Notes under the pieces: model-generated
What the model saw: the letters and a program-made list of their open reading frames with translations, nothing else
Database searches by the model: none
Told to the model about the DNA's origin: nothing
Made by a program: the position numbers and the translations under genes
From: an uncultured Flammeovirgaceae bacterium
GTDB lineage: Bacteria; Bacteroidota; Bacteroidia; Cytophagales; MED-G16
NCBI GenBank assembly: GCA_913046795.1
Contig: CAJWTC010000010.1
Location: 1 to 32,729, forward strand
Length of the DNA: 32,729 nt
Direction: 5' to 3'
Shown: piece after piece, positions 1 to 10,035 of the stretch
How positions within the stretch are numbered: position 1 is the stretch's first letter
Layout of the letters: each line of letters opens with the position of its first letter

Positions 1-1266
1 TTGAGAGACAATATTGAAAAATACCCAGGTGTAAGTATAACCTTTGGTAAGGACAGAAAAGGTCCCCCAGTTGGTGGTGAAATAAGTATTCAAGTAACTG
101 GTCCAGATTTTGATGAATTGATAGCTCAGGTGGAGAATATGAGAAAATTTATTAACGATTCTAACATTCCTGGTATTGAGAAATTAATTTTTGACCTTTC
201 AACAAGAAAGCCAGAACTATTAATTGATTTTGATAGAGATAAATTAAGGAGATATGGACTTTCTACAGGGATGCTTGCGAATGAACTTAGAACATCTTTG
301 TTTGGGAAAGAAATTTCTAAATTTAAAATAGGAGAAGATGATTATAAGATTCAGTTGAGGTTAGATGATGAATATAGATATGACGTTGACGCTTTAATGA
401 ATAAAAATATAAACTTTAGGAACCAGTCTAATGGAAGATACTACCAGGTGCCAATAAGTTCCTTTGCATCTATGAAAATGTCCAATACCTTCAGCTCTGT
501 CAAGAGAAGAGATTTGGATAAGGTTATTACTATTAACTCCAACGTTATTTCTGGTTACAATCCTACACAAGTGAATTCAAAAATTGATATGGTTTTAAAA
601 AATTTCCCCCTACCTAGTGGCTACTCTTATAGTTTTGGAGGAGAGCAACAAGAGCAGGAGGAGGAGATGGCATTTTTGTCTAATGCCTTTATGATAGCCT
701 TATTTCTTGTATTCATAATAATTGTAGCGCAGTTTAATAAGATAATAACTCCTTTAATAATTATGTCATCAATAATTCTAAGTACAATTGGAGTATTTCT
801 TGGTTTACTAATATTCAACATGGATTTTGTTGTTGTAATGACCATGATCGGAGTGATATCACTAATAGGAATCGTTGTAAATAATGCAATTGTCCTAATC
901 GACTTTATCGAATTAAATAGGAAAAGAAAGATATTAAATGGATCTAATAGTTCAGAAATGGAAATAATTATAGATTCTATTACTCTGGCTGGGAGGACTA
1001 GACTAAGACCAGTCATATTGACTGCTTTGACTACAATTCTAGGTCTTATGCCGTTGGCTATTGGGATGAATTTTGATTTTGTTAATTTTTTTAAGAGTTA
1101 TGAGTTAACATTTTATCTTGGTGGGGATAATATGGTATTTTTTGGCCCCATAGCATGGGCTATAATTTTTGGTCTTACCTTTGCTACCTTTCTAACCTTA
1201 TTAGTTATTCCTTCTATGTATTTGATTCAAGTTAAATTAAATAGGTATTTAGGTTTTTCATCGTAA
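1..1266 (+). CDS. RND-family efflux transporter permease, C-terminal part (5' end outside window)
   Basis: ORF open to the window edge; motifs GGEQQEQEEEMAFL, multiple TM helices, GIVVNNAIVLIDFIE, RLRPVILTALTTILGLMPLAIGM typical of AcrB/CzcA-type RND permeases. Confidence 0.93.
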   Translation: MRDNIEKYPGVSITFGKDRKGPPVGGEISIQVTGPDFDELIAQVENMRKFINDSNIPGIEKLIFDLSTRKPELLIDFDRDKLRRYGLSTGMLANELRTSLFGKEISKFKIGEDDYKIQLRLDDEYRYDVDALMNKNINFRNQSNGRYYQVPISSFASMKMSNTFSSVKRRDLDKVITINSNVISGYNPTQVNSKIDMVLKNFPLPSGYSYSFGGEQQEQEEEMAFLSNAFMIALFLVFIIIVAQFNKIITPLIIMSSIILSTIGVFLGLLIFNMDFVVVMTMIGVISLIGIVVNNAIVLIDFIELNRKRKILNGSNSSEMEIIIDSITLAGRTRLRPVILTALTTILGLMPLAIGMNFDFVNFFKSYELTFYLGGDNMVFFGPIAWAIIFGLTFATFLTLLVIPSMYLIQVKLNRYLGFSS

Positions 1267-2487
1267 ATGGATAGAGCAGTATTCTTATTTTTCTTTACTC
1301 TAATATCAATCTTACTTGACATATATTTTTATCAAATATTTAAAAAATATAAGTTAAAAAAGTGGTTCTTGCCTACATCTTATGTATACTGGTCTATAAC
1401 ATCTGTAACCTTCTTAAACTTTTTCTTTTATTTCTTTAGCCTCGATCTCGGATATTTTTTTAAGACCCTTTTTTTTAATCTTGTAATTGGAAATTTTATC
1501 TCAAAAGTTGTTGCACTCCCTTTCATATTAATTGATGATATAAGGAGGTTTTTCATAAAGATTTATCCGTATAAGAAGAAAAAGCAAAATAACGTTATTC
1601 CCAGATCTAAGTTTCTAAGTATTTCTGCCTCCCTTGCCTATGGTTTGCCCCTAACTTCATTAACATATGGAATAATTTCTAATAATGTTTATGACTACAG
1701 GATTAAAAGAAGAGTTGTCAAATTAGATAACCTGCCAAGTGCTTTTGATGGTATAAAAATTTGTCATATTTCAGATATTCATGTAGGAAGTCTAAGGAAT
1801 AGACTTGCAGTAAAGGGAGGAATCGATATGATTACTAATGAGAAATCAGATATCATTTTTTTTACAGGTGACCTTGTTAATAACAGATCTGATGAACTAA
1901 AAGGGTGGGGGGATGACTTATCCAAAATCAAAGCTCCTCTAGGTGTCTATAGTGTTCTAGGCAATCATGATTATGGAGAATACACAAGTTGGAAGTCAGA
2001 GAATGAAAAAAATAGAAATTTTAAAAATCTGATAACGGGTCAAAAAGAGTTTGGATGGAAATTATTAATGAATGAAAATGATAATGTAATAGTAGATGGA
2101 CAAAAATTAAATATAGTTGGAGTAGAAAATTGGGCCTCTTCAAGGTTTCAGCAGTATGGTGAGTTAGATAAAGCTTACAGCGGCCTTACTGATGAGGATT
2201 TTAAAATATTAATGACTCATAATCCCTCCCACTGGAATGCTCAAGTTACCAACAATTATAGAGATATTGATTTAACCTTATCTGGTCACACACACGGACT
2301 TCAGTATGGGATTGATATTGGCAAGTTTAGGGTTAGCCCTGTAAGGCTTGCATACAAGCAATGGGCAGATCTCTATGAATTAAATAGGCAATATATCTAT
2401 GTGAATAGAGGTTTTGGTTTTATGGGATATCCAGGAAGAGTCGGCATCTTACCTGAAATTACTATCCTTGAATTAAAAAAATCATAA
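1267..2487 (+). CDS. Metallophosphoesterase with N-terminal transmembrane segments (YkuE/YaeI-like)
   Basis: Motifs CHISDIHVG, FFTGDLVNN, VLGNHDYG, LSGHTHGLQYG. Confidence 0.93.
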   Translation: MDRAVFLFFFTLISILLDIYFYQIFKKYKLKKWFLPTSYVYWSITSVTFLNFFFYFFSLDLGYFFKTLFFNLVIGNFISKVVALPFILIDDIRRFFIKIYPYKKKKQNNVIPRSKFLSISASLAYGLPLTSLTYGIISNNVYDYRIKRRVVKLDNLPSAFDGIKICHISDIHVGSLRNRLAVKGGIDMITNEKSDIIFFTGDLVNNRSDELKGWGDDLSKIKAPLGVYSVLGNHDYGEYTSWKSENEKNRNFKNLITGQKEFGWKLLMNENDNVIVDGQKLNIVGVENWASSRFQQYGELDKAYSGLTDEDFKILMTHNPSHWNAQVTNNYRDIDLTLSGHTHGLQYGIDIGKFRVSPVRLAYKQWADLYELNRQYIYVNRGFGFMGYPGRVGILPEITILELKKS

Positions 2488-3063
2488 TTACCAAAACCAA
2501 GAAACTTTATTTTCTATACTATCTCTTCTTGTTTTTTTGAGGTTTTTATGCTGGAATTTTCCTAAATAAAAAAAACCAAGACATTTCTCATTCTTATTTA
2601 AACCTAAAAATTTTTTTAAGTTTTTTGCATAACTAGGAGAGCTCCAGTAACAACCAATATCTCTAGATGTACACGAAAGCCACATGTTTTGAACTGCCAT
2701 TGATGTGGCAGCAATTTCTTCCCACTCAGGAATTGAACTTTTATCATCTCTCTTCATACATATTGCAATAATAAATTTTGACTTATTGCATTTATCTAAT
2801 ATTTTTTTTTCTTTCAAATTCTGATTATTAACAGAATCTTGTGACTTTTTCTTATACTCAGATACCATTTCTATACCAAGTTTTAGTCTACTATCTTTAG
2901 AAAATATTTTAAATAACCATGGTTGGGTATACTTATGGGTTGGGGCCATATTTGCATTTTCAAGAATTTGTAAAATTGTCTTCTTCGATATAGTTTCGTC
3001 AGAATAATGCTTAGGATAGACAGCCCTTCTTTGGTGAATTACTTTATCAATTTCTTTACTCAT
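2488..3063 (-). CDS. Nitroreductase family protein
   Basis: N-terminal RRAVYPKHYSDETISKKTILQILENANMAPTHKYTQPWLFKI pattern and overall length of the nitroreductase family. Confidence 0.88.
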   Translation of the reverse strand: MSKEIDKVIHQRRAVYPKHYSDETISKKTILQILENANMAPTHKYTQPWLFKIFSKDSRLKLGIEMVSEYKKKSQDSVNNQNLKEKKILDKCNKSKFIIAICMKRDDKSSIPEWEEIAATSMAVQNMWLSCTSRDIGCYWSSPSYAKNLKKFLGLNKNEKCLGFFYLGKFQHKNLKKTRRDSIENKVSWFW

Positions 3064-3767
3064 TAACTTCTAAAATTTAGGATTAATTTATTTGAAAAAT
3101 AGAAAAATATAGAAAAGACTAAAAAATATGACAACCAGTTAATTTCTAAAATTTTTCCGGAGTGTTTGTATATATCAATCAAATTAATAAGATTAAAAAC
3201 TATTGCTATTCCCAGTAATCCATTTTTTATATTAATTAATGATTTTTTAAAGTTAAAGTCAGTAACAGGTTCTTTCCAGTTTTTAAATGATGGTATTATC
3301 CTAGGAACTAAATTCAAATATTCTTCATATTTTTTTTTGAATTTTTCTTTAAGGAAATTTTCCTCAACTAGTATTATATAGTAGTATATGTGAACAAAAA
3401 ATAGTGTAATAAAAACTGTTAGGATTATATTAGATAGTAGTAGAACTATTCCTAACCAGTTAAGGAAATTTGCCAAATATAAAGGGTTTCTTAAAACAGA
3501 ATATATACCTGAGGTGTTTAAGCTTTCTGCAATTTGTTTTGCCGTATTCTTTCCAGATGTTTTGTGAAAAGCATACCCTACAGTGTATACTCTGAGAATT
3601 AAGCCTGAAATTGAAATAGATAGTGATAGTAAATACTGGAATTGAGTTATTTCATAATAATTAGAAAAATAATAATAAACTAAAGAAAAAATAATGATAG
3701 GGACAGGTAATATCCCTCTATACTTAAACAGGAAATTTCCGTATGCTAATTTGCTTGATGCTTTCAT
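3063..3767 (-). CDS. Membrane methyltransferase of the isoprenylcysteine carboxyl methyltransferase/phospholipid methyltransferase type
   Basis: Multi-TM protein with RNPLYLANFLNWLGIVLLLSN and EENFLKEKFKKKYEEYLNLVPRIIP motifs; TAATG overlap with the nitroreductase start. Confidence 0.75.
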   Translation of the reverse strand: MKASSKLAYGNFLFKYRGILPVPIIIFSLVYYYFSNYYEITQFQYLLSLSISISGLILRVYTVGYAFHKTSGKNTAKQIAESLNTSGIYSVLRNPLYLANFLNWLGIVLLLSNIILTVFITLFFVHIYYYIILVEENFLKEKFKKKYEEYLNLVPRIIPSFKNWKEPVTDFNFKKSLINIKNGLLGIAIVFNLINLIDIYKHSGKILEINWLSYFLVFSIFFYFSNKLILNFRS

Positions 3768-3781
3768 CTGTAAATGATCAA

Positions 3782-5479
3782 TTACCAGAATATGGCATAA
3801 AGCATAGTTGTTATAATTAACACAGTAAATGCTGGGATATTAAATGATGGTTTTGTCTCAAATAAATTTTTAGATAATTCAATTCCTTTAGGATCATTTT
3901 GGTTTCCTTCTAAGTAACTAATGATGTAAATCACTATCATTGTTATAATGAAAGTTATTCCCATCTGATGGAGAAATGGGATTTCACTTATAAAAAGACC
4001 ATGTGAGAATGATGGAAATAATTCTATCCAACCTTTTGGTACAACTTTAAAGTACATAGCTATTGGGATTGACAAGAGAATGCCCCATATAGCAGCGTTA
4101 TTCGTAGCTTTTTTATAAAACAATCCCATTATAAATAAAGCTAAAATTCCAGGACTAACAACTCCTGTATATTCTTGAATTGCTTGAAAAACTTGACTTA
4201 AATTACCAAATGCCGGTGCAATTAGCATTGCAATAAGCAATGAAATAATAACCACAATCCTACCAACTTTAACTAGTATTTTATCTGATGCATTTTTATT
4301 GATATATTCTTTGTAAATATCCATAGTGAAAATTGTAGATGTAGAGTTTAACATTGATGCTAAAGATGAAACGATAGCAGCAGCAAGTGCAGCAAGAATT
4401 AAACCTTTAATACCGACAGGAATATAATTTTTTATTAACCACGGTGCTGCGTTATCATTTAGAATCTTTCCATCTTGAGAAATAAAACCTTCAGGAAGTG
4501 TTTTTATTAGTTCACCAGTAGATGGATCTAAATTAATTACATAAGCAATTATACCTGGGAGTACCACAAATACTGGTATTATAAGTTTTAGAAATGCAGC
4601 AAATGCAATTCCTTTCTGAGCCTCCTCTAAGCTCTTCGCCGCAAAGGTTCTTTGAATAATGTATTGGTTGAAACCCCAGTAGTATGTGTTGGCAATCCAC
4701 ATGCCTCCAATCAATACTGCTATACCAGGAAGATCAAAATATGCATCTCTTCCATCAGGAGTAATAATCTCACCTTTATCTAGAATCATAGAAAACCTTT
4801 CAGGAACAGTATTATACACATGTGTTAAGCCCTCCATAATTCCACCTCCTGGAGTCACATATGTCAAGGCAATACCTGTCATTAATATACCACCTAGTAA
4901 TAGTATAATTACTTGTACAACATCCGTCCAAGCGACAGCTGACAGACCACCCCAAACAGAATATGTTAATGCAAATAAGCTTAATCCAATAATACTAATT
5001 GTAATTAAACTTCCGTCACCATTACCAAATATTGTATCCATTGCCTTACCTCCTAGGTACATTACTGTTGTGAGGTTGACAAAAACAAATAGACTTATCC
5101 AGAAAATTGCTAGTATAGTTTTTAAATTTTTACTGTATCTTTTTTTAACAAATTCAGGTATTGTGTAGATTTTCTTTTCAATGTATATAGGTAGAAAAAA
5201 CTTACCGACAACTAATAAAGTAACAGCTGCCATCCATTCATAAGTTGCAATGGCAAGTCCAAGAGCAAAACCGGATCCATTCATTGCAATAAATTGCTCT
5301 GCAGATATATTTGCTGCTATTAGAGAAGCTCCAATAGCCCACCACGGTAATGATTTACCTGCCAAAAAATAATCCTCTGCACTTTTGCCAGAACCTTTTT
5401 TATCTCTTGAAACATATAACCCTATACTTAGTATAACAATACAGTATGTTATAAAAACAACAATGTCAATATTTTCCAT
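3782..5479 (-). CDS. Sodium:solute symporter (SSS/SGLT family)
   Basis: Long multi-TM protein; SAEDYFLAGKSLPWWAIGASLIAANISAEQFIAMNGSGFA and IPEFVKKRYSKNLKT motifs. Confidence 0.95.
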   Translation of the reverse strand: MENIDIVVFITYCIVILSIGLYVSRDKKGSGKSAEDYFLAGKSLPWWAIGASLIAANISAEQFIAMNGSGFALGLAIATYEWMAAVTLLVVGKFFLPIYIEKKIYTIPEFVKKRYSKNLKTILAIFWISLFVFVNLTTVMYLGGKAMDTIFGNGDGSLITISIIGLSLFALTYSVWGGLSAVAWTDVVQVIILLLGGILMTGIALTYVTPGGGIMEGLTHVYNTVPERFSMILDKGEIITPDGRDAYFDLPGIAVLIGGMWIANTYYWGFNQYIIQRTFAAKSLEEAQKGIAFAAFLKLIIPVFVVLPGIIAYVINLDPSTGELIKTLPEGFISQDGKILNDNAAPWLIKNYIPVGIKGLILAALAAAIVSSLASMLNSTSTIFTMDIYKEYINKNASDKILVKVGRIVVIISLLIAMLIAPAFGNLSQVFQAIQEYTGVVSPGILALFIMGLFYKKATNNAAIWGILLSIPIAMYFKVVPKGWIELFPSFSHGLFISEIPFLHQMGITFIITMIVIYIISYLEGNQNDPKGIELSKNLFETKPSFNIPAFTVLIITTMLYAIFW

Positions 5480-5554
5480 AATTTGGTTTGATATTTAATT
5501 AAATTAATATTTATTAATGATATCAACTAGAATAATGGAACTTAATTTAATAAT

Positions 5555-6694
5555 ATGAATATAATTATAATAATATTTTCTTTTCTCTCAGTCTTAGCTA
5601 AGTCTTACCCTACAGGATCTGAATTAGAAGAACTCTTAAATAAAATAAGTTTACCTGATGGTTTTAAAATTGATATATACGCAAGTGATGTAGAGAATGC
5701 TAGGTCAATGACAATAAGCCCATCAGGAACAGTTTTTGTTGGTAATAGAAAAGCAGATAATGTCTTTGCTCTTATGGATAATGATAAAGACGGAAAGGTT
5801 GATAAAAAATATTTAATTACTGATAAATTAACAAATATGCCAAATGGAGTTGTCTTCCACAATGGTGACTTATATGTTGCCGAGGTTAATAAAATTTGGT
5901 TATTTAAAGATGTTGAGAAGAATCTAGAAAAAATAGATGATGTCGGTTATTATCCAGAAGAACCTATACTAATTTCTGATAAATTTCCCTCAGATAAGCA
6001 TCATGGATGGAAATATATTTCTATTGGTCCTGATAATAAGCTTTATGTTCCTGTCGGTGCCCCATGTAATATCTGCGAGAGTAAAGATGAAATATATTCC
6101 ACAATCACTAGAATGGATCTTGACGGAAAAAATCAAGAAATTTATGCTAGAGGAGTAAGAAATACTGTAGGTTTCACTTGGCATCCAGAAACTGGTGAAA
6201 TGTGGTTTACTGATAATGGAAGAGATATGCTAGGAGATAACTATCCTCCTTGTGAACTTAATAGAGTTCAGGTCTCTGGAAAGCATTATGGGTACCCTTA
6301 TTGTCACGGAAGTGATATTTCTGACCCTGAATTTGGATCAAAGTATCCATGTGATGATTTTGTTAAGCCGGTACAAAACTTAGGACCGCACGTTGCGCCT
6401 TTAGGCGTAAAGTTTTATGATGGTAATATGTTCCCAGATGAATATAAAGGAGATATTTTTATTGCTGAGCACGGTTCATGGAATAGGACAAAGAAAATAG
6501 GTTACAGGATAACAAGAGTAAAAATTGAAAATAATAAGTCACTTGGATACGAACCATTTATTGATGGTTGGCTTGAAAAAGAGAAAAATGATGCCTGGGG
6601 TAGACCAGTAGATATAATCTTCCTAGACGACGGGAGTATGTTAATTTCTGATGATTATGCAAATGTTATTTATAGGGTAACTTATGAAGGATAG
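5555..6694 (+). CDS. Secreted PQQ-type sugar (sorbosone/glucose) dehydrogenase-like beta-propeller protein
   Basis: N-terminal signal peptide; LPDGFKIDIYASDVENARSMTISPSGTVFVGNR, GVRNTVGFTWHPETGEMWFTDNGRDMLGDN, FIAEHGSWNR motifs. Confidence 0.88.
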   Translation: MNIIIIIFSFLSVLAKSYPTGSELEELLNKISLPDGFKIDIYASDVENARSMTISPSGTVFVGNRKADNVFALMDNDKDGKVDKKYLITDKLTNMPNGVVFHNGDLYVAEVNKIWLFKDVEKNLEKIDDVGYYPEEPILISDKFPSDKHHGWKYISIGPDNKLYVPVGAPCNICESKDEIYSTITRMDLDGKNQEIYARGVRNTVGFTWHPETGEMWFTDNGRDMLGDNYPPCELNRVQVSGKHYGYPYCHGSDISDPEFGSKYPCDDFVKPVQNLGPHVAPLGVKFYDGNMFPDEYKGDIFIAEHGSWNRTKKIGYRITRVKIENNKSLGYEPFIDGWLEKEKNDAWGRPVDIIFLDDGSMLISDDYANVIYRVTYEG

Positions 6695-6695
6695 A

Positions 6696-7700
6696 TCAAA
6701 CTATATTAACTTCTTCCTCAAGCATAATTCCAAATTTTTTATATACATCATCTTTAATTGTATTTGATAATTTTAATATGTTCCCTCCACTTTCCGAAGA
6801 ATGATTTATTAGAACTAATGCGTGCTTATCATAAACACCCACTAAACCATCACTAAAACCTTTCCAGCCTGCTTTTTCTATAAGCCAAGCGGCAGGTACT
6901 TTATACATCTTACCAGGTACTTCAAAATATTTAAAATCAATATTATTAGATTTTATTTCTTCTAATTTTAACTTATCAATTTCAGGATTTTTAAAAAAAC
7001 TCCCAGCATTACCTTTAGAACTAGGGTCAGGGAGTTTACTGCTTCTAATTTTAATAATTTCTTCTCTTAGTTTAGATATTGTGAGCTTAGATTTATCAAA
7101 TTTTTCAAGGTCTTTATACGATAGATTAAATTTTGAATTTTTATAAAGTCTAAACTCTACTGATGTAATAAACAACTTATTCTTTAGCCTCTTCTTAAAT
7201 AAACTATCTCTGTATCTAAATTCACACTCTTCATTAGTGTAATTAACTAATTCATTTGAAGATAGGTCAATACCAGTTACATTTTCAACAAAATCTTTTA
7301 TTTCAACACCATATGCTCCAATATTCTGAATAGGGGCAGCTCCGACAGATCCAGGTATGAGAGATAAATTTTCTATACCGAAGTAATTAGATTTAACACA
7401 AAACTCAACAAATTCATCCCAGTTCTCTCCTGATCCAACTTTTAATATTACTGAATCATCAGCCTCTTTTTTTATTTCAATGCCTTTAATTTGACTGTGT
7501 AAAATGATTCCTTCATAGTCTTTGGTAAATAATGTATTTGACCCCTCTCCTAATATTTGAATTTTACTTTTGTCAATACTATTTGAATTTAAAAAATTTA
7601 TTAAATCGGCAGCTTTATCGATTATTAATAGACTTTTAGTTTTATGAACCACTCCAAAAGAGTTCATATTTTCTAGGGATATATTTTCTTTTTCCAGCAT
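6696..7700 (-). CDS. murB: UDP-N-acetylmuramate dehydrogenase (UDP-N-acetylenolpyruvoylglucosamine reductase)
   Basis: GEGSNTLFTKDYEGIIL, LSLIPGSVGAAPIQNIGAYGVEIKDF, FRYRDSLFK, GNAGSFFKNP motifs. Confidence 0.96.
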   Translation of the reverse strand: MLEKENISLENMNSFGVVHKTKSLLIIDKAADLINFLNSNSIDKSKIQILGEGSNTLFTKDYEGIILHSQIKGIEIKKEADDSVILKVGSGENWDEFVEFCVKSNYFGIENLSLIPGSVGAAPIQNIGAYGVEIKDFVENVTGIDLSSNELVNYTNEECEFRYRDSLFKKRLKNKLFITSVEFRLYKNSKFNLSYKDLEKFDKSKLTISKLREEIIKIRSSKLPDPSSKGNAGSFFKNPEIDKLKLEEIKSNNIDFKYFEVPGKMYKVPAAWLIEKAGWKGFSDGLVGVYDKHALVLINHSSESGGNILKLSNTIKDDVYKKFGIMLEEEVNIV

Positions 7701-8408
7701 CTAAGAAATATTTGTAAATACTTGTTGGACATCATCATCATCATCTAACTTATCAAGCATTTTCTCAATATCAATCAAATTTTCTTCAGAAAATTCTATT
7801 GGGTTAGTAGGAATTCTTTTTAGTAAAGACTTAGAAGGTTTTATTTCAAGTTTTGCCAAACCCTTGTTAATATTGCCATAGGATAAGTAGTCTCCATAAA
7901 TAATTATTTCTTCATCGTTAACCTCTAAATCTTCAAGTCCATAATCTATCATCTCCAATTCAATCTCTTCAAAATTCACATCACTCTTTTTAATATTAAA
8001 TACCGCCTTTCTATTAAACATGAAGTCAAGGGATCCGGGAGTAACTAAATTGCCATCAGACTTATTAAAATATGATTTTACATTGGCTGTTGTCCTGATA
8101 ACATTATCGCTTGCTGTCTCAACAATTACTAGAACACCATGAGGTCCTTTTCCTTCAAACGTTACCTCTTTAAAATCTTTTAGTTCTTTATCACTAGCTC
8201 TTTTAATAGCAGATTCTATGTTATCCTTTGGCATATTTTCAGCTTTCGCATTTTGAATAGCTGCCCTTAATTTAAAATTCATTTCAGGATCAGAACCTCC
8301 TTCCTTAGCTGCTAATGTTATTGCCTTAGAGAGTTTAGGAAAGACTTTAGACATTTTATCCCACCTTTTTTCTTTGGCAGCCCTCCTATATTCAAATGCT
8401 CTTCCCAT
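7701..8408 (-). CDS. YebC/PmpR family regulator or ribosome-associated factor
   Basis: [71 protein letters not shown] is characteristic. Confidence 0.95.
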   Translation of the reverse strand: MGRAFEYRRAAKEKRWDKMSKVFPKLSKAITLAAKEGGSDPEMNFKLRAAIQNAKAENMPKDNIESAIKRASDKELKDFKEVTFEGKGPHGVLVIVETASDNVIRTTANVKSYFNKSDGNLVTPGSLDFMFNRKAVFNIKKSDVNFEEIELEMIDYGLEDLEVNDEEIIIYGDYLSYGNINKGLAKLEIKPSKSLLKRIPTNPIEFSEENLIDIEKMLDKLDDDDDVQQVFTNIS

Positions 8409-8506
8409 AGTTAGAATCTTTGAAATTTAAAATATTTAACATATTAACTAAATTACAAAATATAGAATTAATTAGTCTATTATAAAACCTAAGTTTAATT
8501 TTACGA

Positions 8507-10033
8507 ATGGAAGAGAAAATTTTAATTCTTGACTTTGGTTCTCAATACACTCAGCTTATTGCAAGAAGGGTAAGGGAATTAAATATTTATTGTGAAATTT
8601 ATCCATATAACAACCCCCCTAATCAAGAAAAGAATTATATGGGTCTTATACTATCTGGTAGTCCTTTTTCAGTTCATGATGATAAAGCTCCCAGTATTGA
8701 CTTAAATGATTATAAAGGCATTCCTATCCTTGGTATTTGTTATGGTGCTCAAATGGTCGCTAGTAAAAATGGTTGTAGAGTTCTAAAATCTAAAATTAGA
8801 GAGTACGGAAGAGCTAAGTTGACTTATGTAGATCATCAAAACTTAATAATGGAAGATGTAAAAATTGACTCAGATGTTTGGATGAGTCATGGAGATTCTA
8901 TCCAGAATGATCCAGAAAAATTAGATATAATAGCTAGTACAGATGATGTAGAAGTGGCATCATACCATATCAGAGAACTTAACTTTTATGGTCTACAGTT
9001 TCATCCTGAAGTAACTCACTCGCAGGAGGGCAAGAAAGTTATAAAAAATTTTGCTTTAAAGATTTGTGGTTGTAAACAATCATGGACACCAGATTTATTT
9101 ATTGAGCAGACGGTGAACGACTTAAGAGATAAGTTAGGTTCAGACAAGGTAATTTTAGGACTTTCTGGTGGAGTAGATTCAAGTGTTGCAGCATTTATAA
9201 TTAATAAAGCCATTGGAAAAAATCTATTTTGTGTTTTTGTTGATAATGGATTACTCAGAAAAAATGAATTTAAAAAAGTCTTGAATTCTTATAATGATTT
9301 GGGTCTAAATGTTATAGGAGTTGACTCTAAAGAGGTCTTCTATAAAGACTTAAAAGGAAAAAGTGATCCAGAAGTTAAAAGAAAGTCTATTGGTAAAAAT
9401 TTTATTAGAATTTTTGAAGAGGAAGCTAAAAAAATTGGAGAAATAAGTTGGTTAGCACAAGGCACTATATACCCTGATGTGATAGAATCTATATCAGTAA
9501 AAGGTCCTTCTGCAACAATTAAATCACATCATAATGTTGGAGGCTTGCCTGAAAAAATGAATTTAAAAGTGGTTGAGCCTTTAAACCTTCTATTTAAAGA
9601 TGAGGTTAGAAAAGTAGGAAGATCTCTTAATATTCCAGATTCAATACTAGACAGACATCCTTTTCCAGGACCTGGTCTAGGAATTAGAATTTTAGGTGAG
9701 GTGGATAAAGAAAAGGTAGATCTTCTCCAAGATGCAGACGATATATTTATTTCCTCTTTGAGAGAGAGCGGATTGTATAAAGAAGTATGGCAAGCTGCTA
9801 CAATACTTCTTCCGGTAAAATCTGTTGGAGTAATGGGAGATGAAAGAACTTACGAATATACAGTAGTCCTTCGGGCTGTTACAAGCTTAGATGGTATGAC
9901 AGCAGATTGGTCAAGGTTACCAGATGAATTTTTAGCTGATGTATCAAATAAAATAATTAACCGTGTTAGGGGAATAAATAGAGTAGTTTATGATATTTCA
10001 TCAAAACCACCAGCAACTATTGAATGGGAGTAG
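8507..10033 (+). CDS. guaA: GMP synthase (glutamine-hydrolysing)
   Basis: [58 protein letters not shown]-terminal KPPATIEWE. Confidence 0.99.
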   Translation: MEEKILILDFGSQYTQLIARRVRELNIYCEIYPYNNPPNQEKNYMGLILSGSPFSVHDDKAPSIDLNDYKGIPILGICYGAQMVASKNGCRVLKSKIREYGRAKLTYVDHQNLIMEDVKIDSDVWMSHGDSIQNDPEKLDIIASTDDVEVASYHIRELNFYGLQFHPEVTHSQEGKKVIKNFALKICGCKQSWTPDLFIEQTVNDLRDKLGSDKVILGLSGGVDSSVAAFIINKAIGKNLFCVFVDNGLLRKNEFKKVLNSYNDLGLNVIGVDSKEVFYKDLKGKSDPEVKRKSIGKNFIRIFEEEAKKIGEISWLAQGTIYPDVIESISVKGPSATIKSHHNVGGLPEKMNLKVVEPLNLLFKDEVRKVGRSLNIPDSILDRHPFPGPGLGIRILGEVDKEKVDLLQDADDIFISSLRESGLYKEVWQAATILLPVKSVGVMGDERTYEYTVVLRAVTSLDGMTADWSRLPDEFLADVSNKIINRVRGINRVVYDISSKPPATIEWE

Positions 10034-10035
10034 AT

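Noticed and set aside
627-1016. 129-aa minus-strand ORF inside the RND permease
   Set aside because: Antisense shadow of a clear RND gene; no motif or promoter support
4686-5168. 160-aa plus-strand ORF antisense to the SSS symporter
   Set aside because: Lies wholly inside a convincing conserved CDS; low-complexity Ile/Pro-rich composition typical of a shadow ORF
5503-5518. ATTAATA-TT-TATTAAT inverted repeat between the symporter and sorbosone-dehydrogenase-like genes
   Set aside because: Pure A/T and short; expected by chance in this composition, with no matching promoter element
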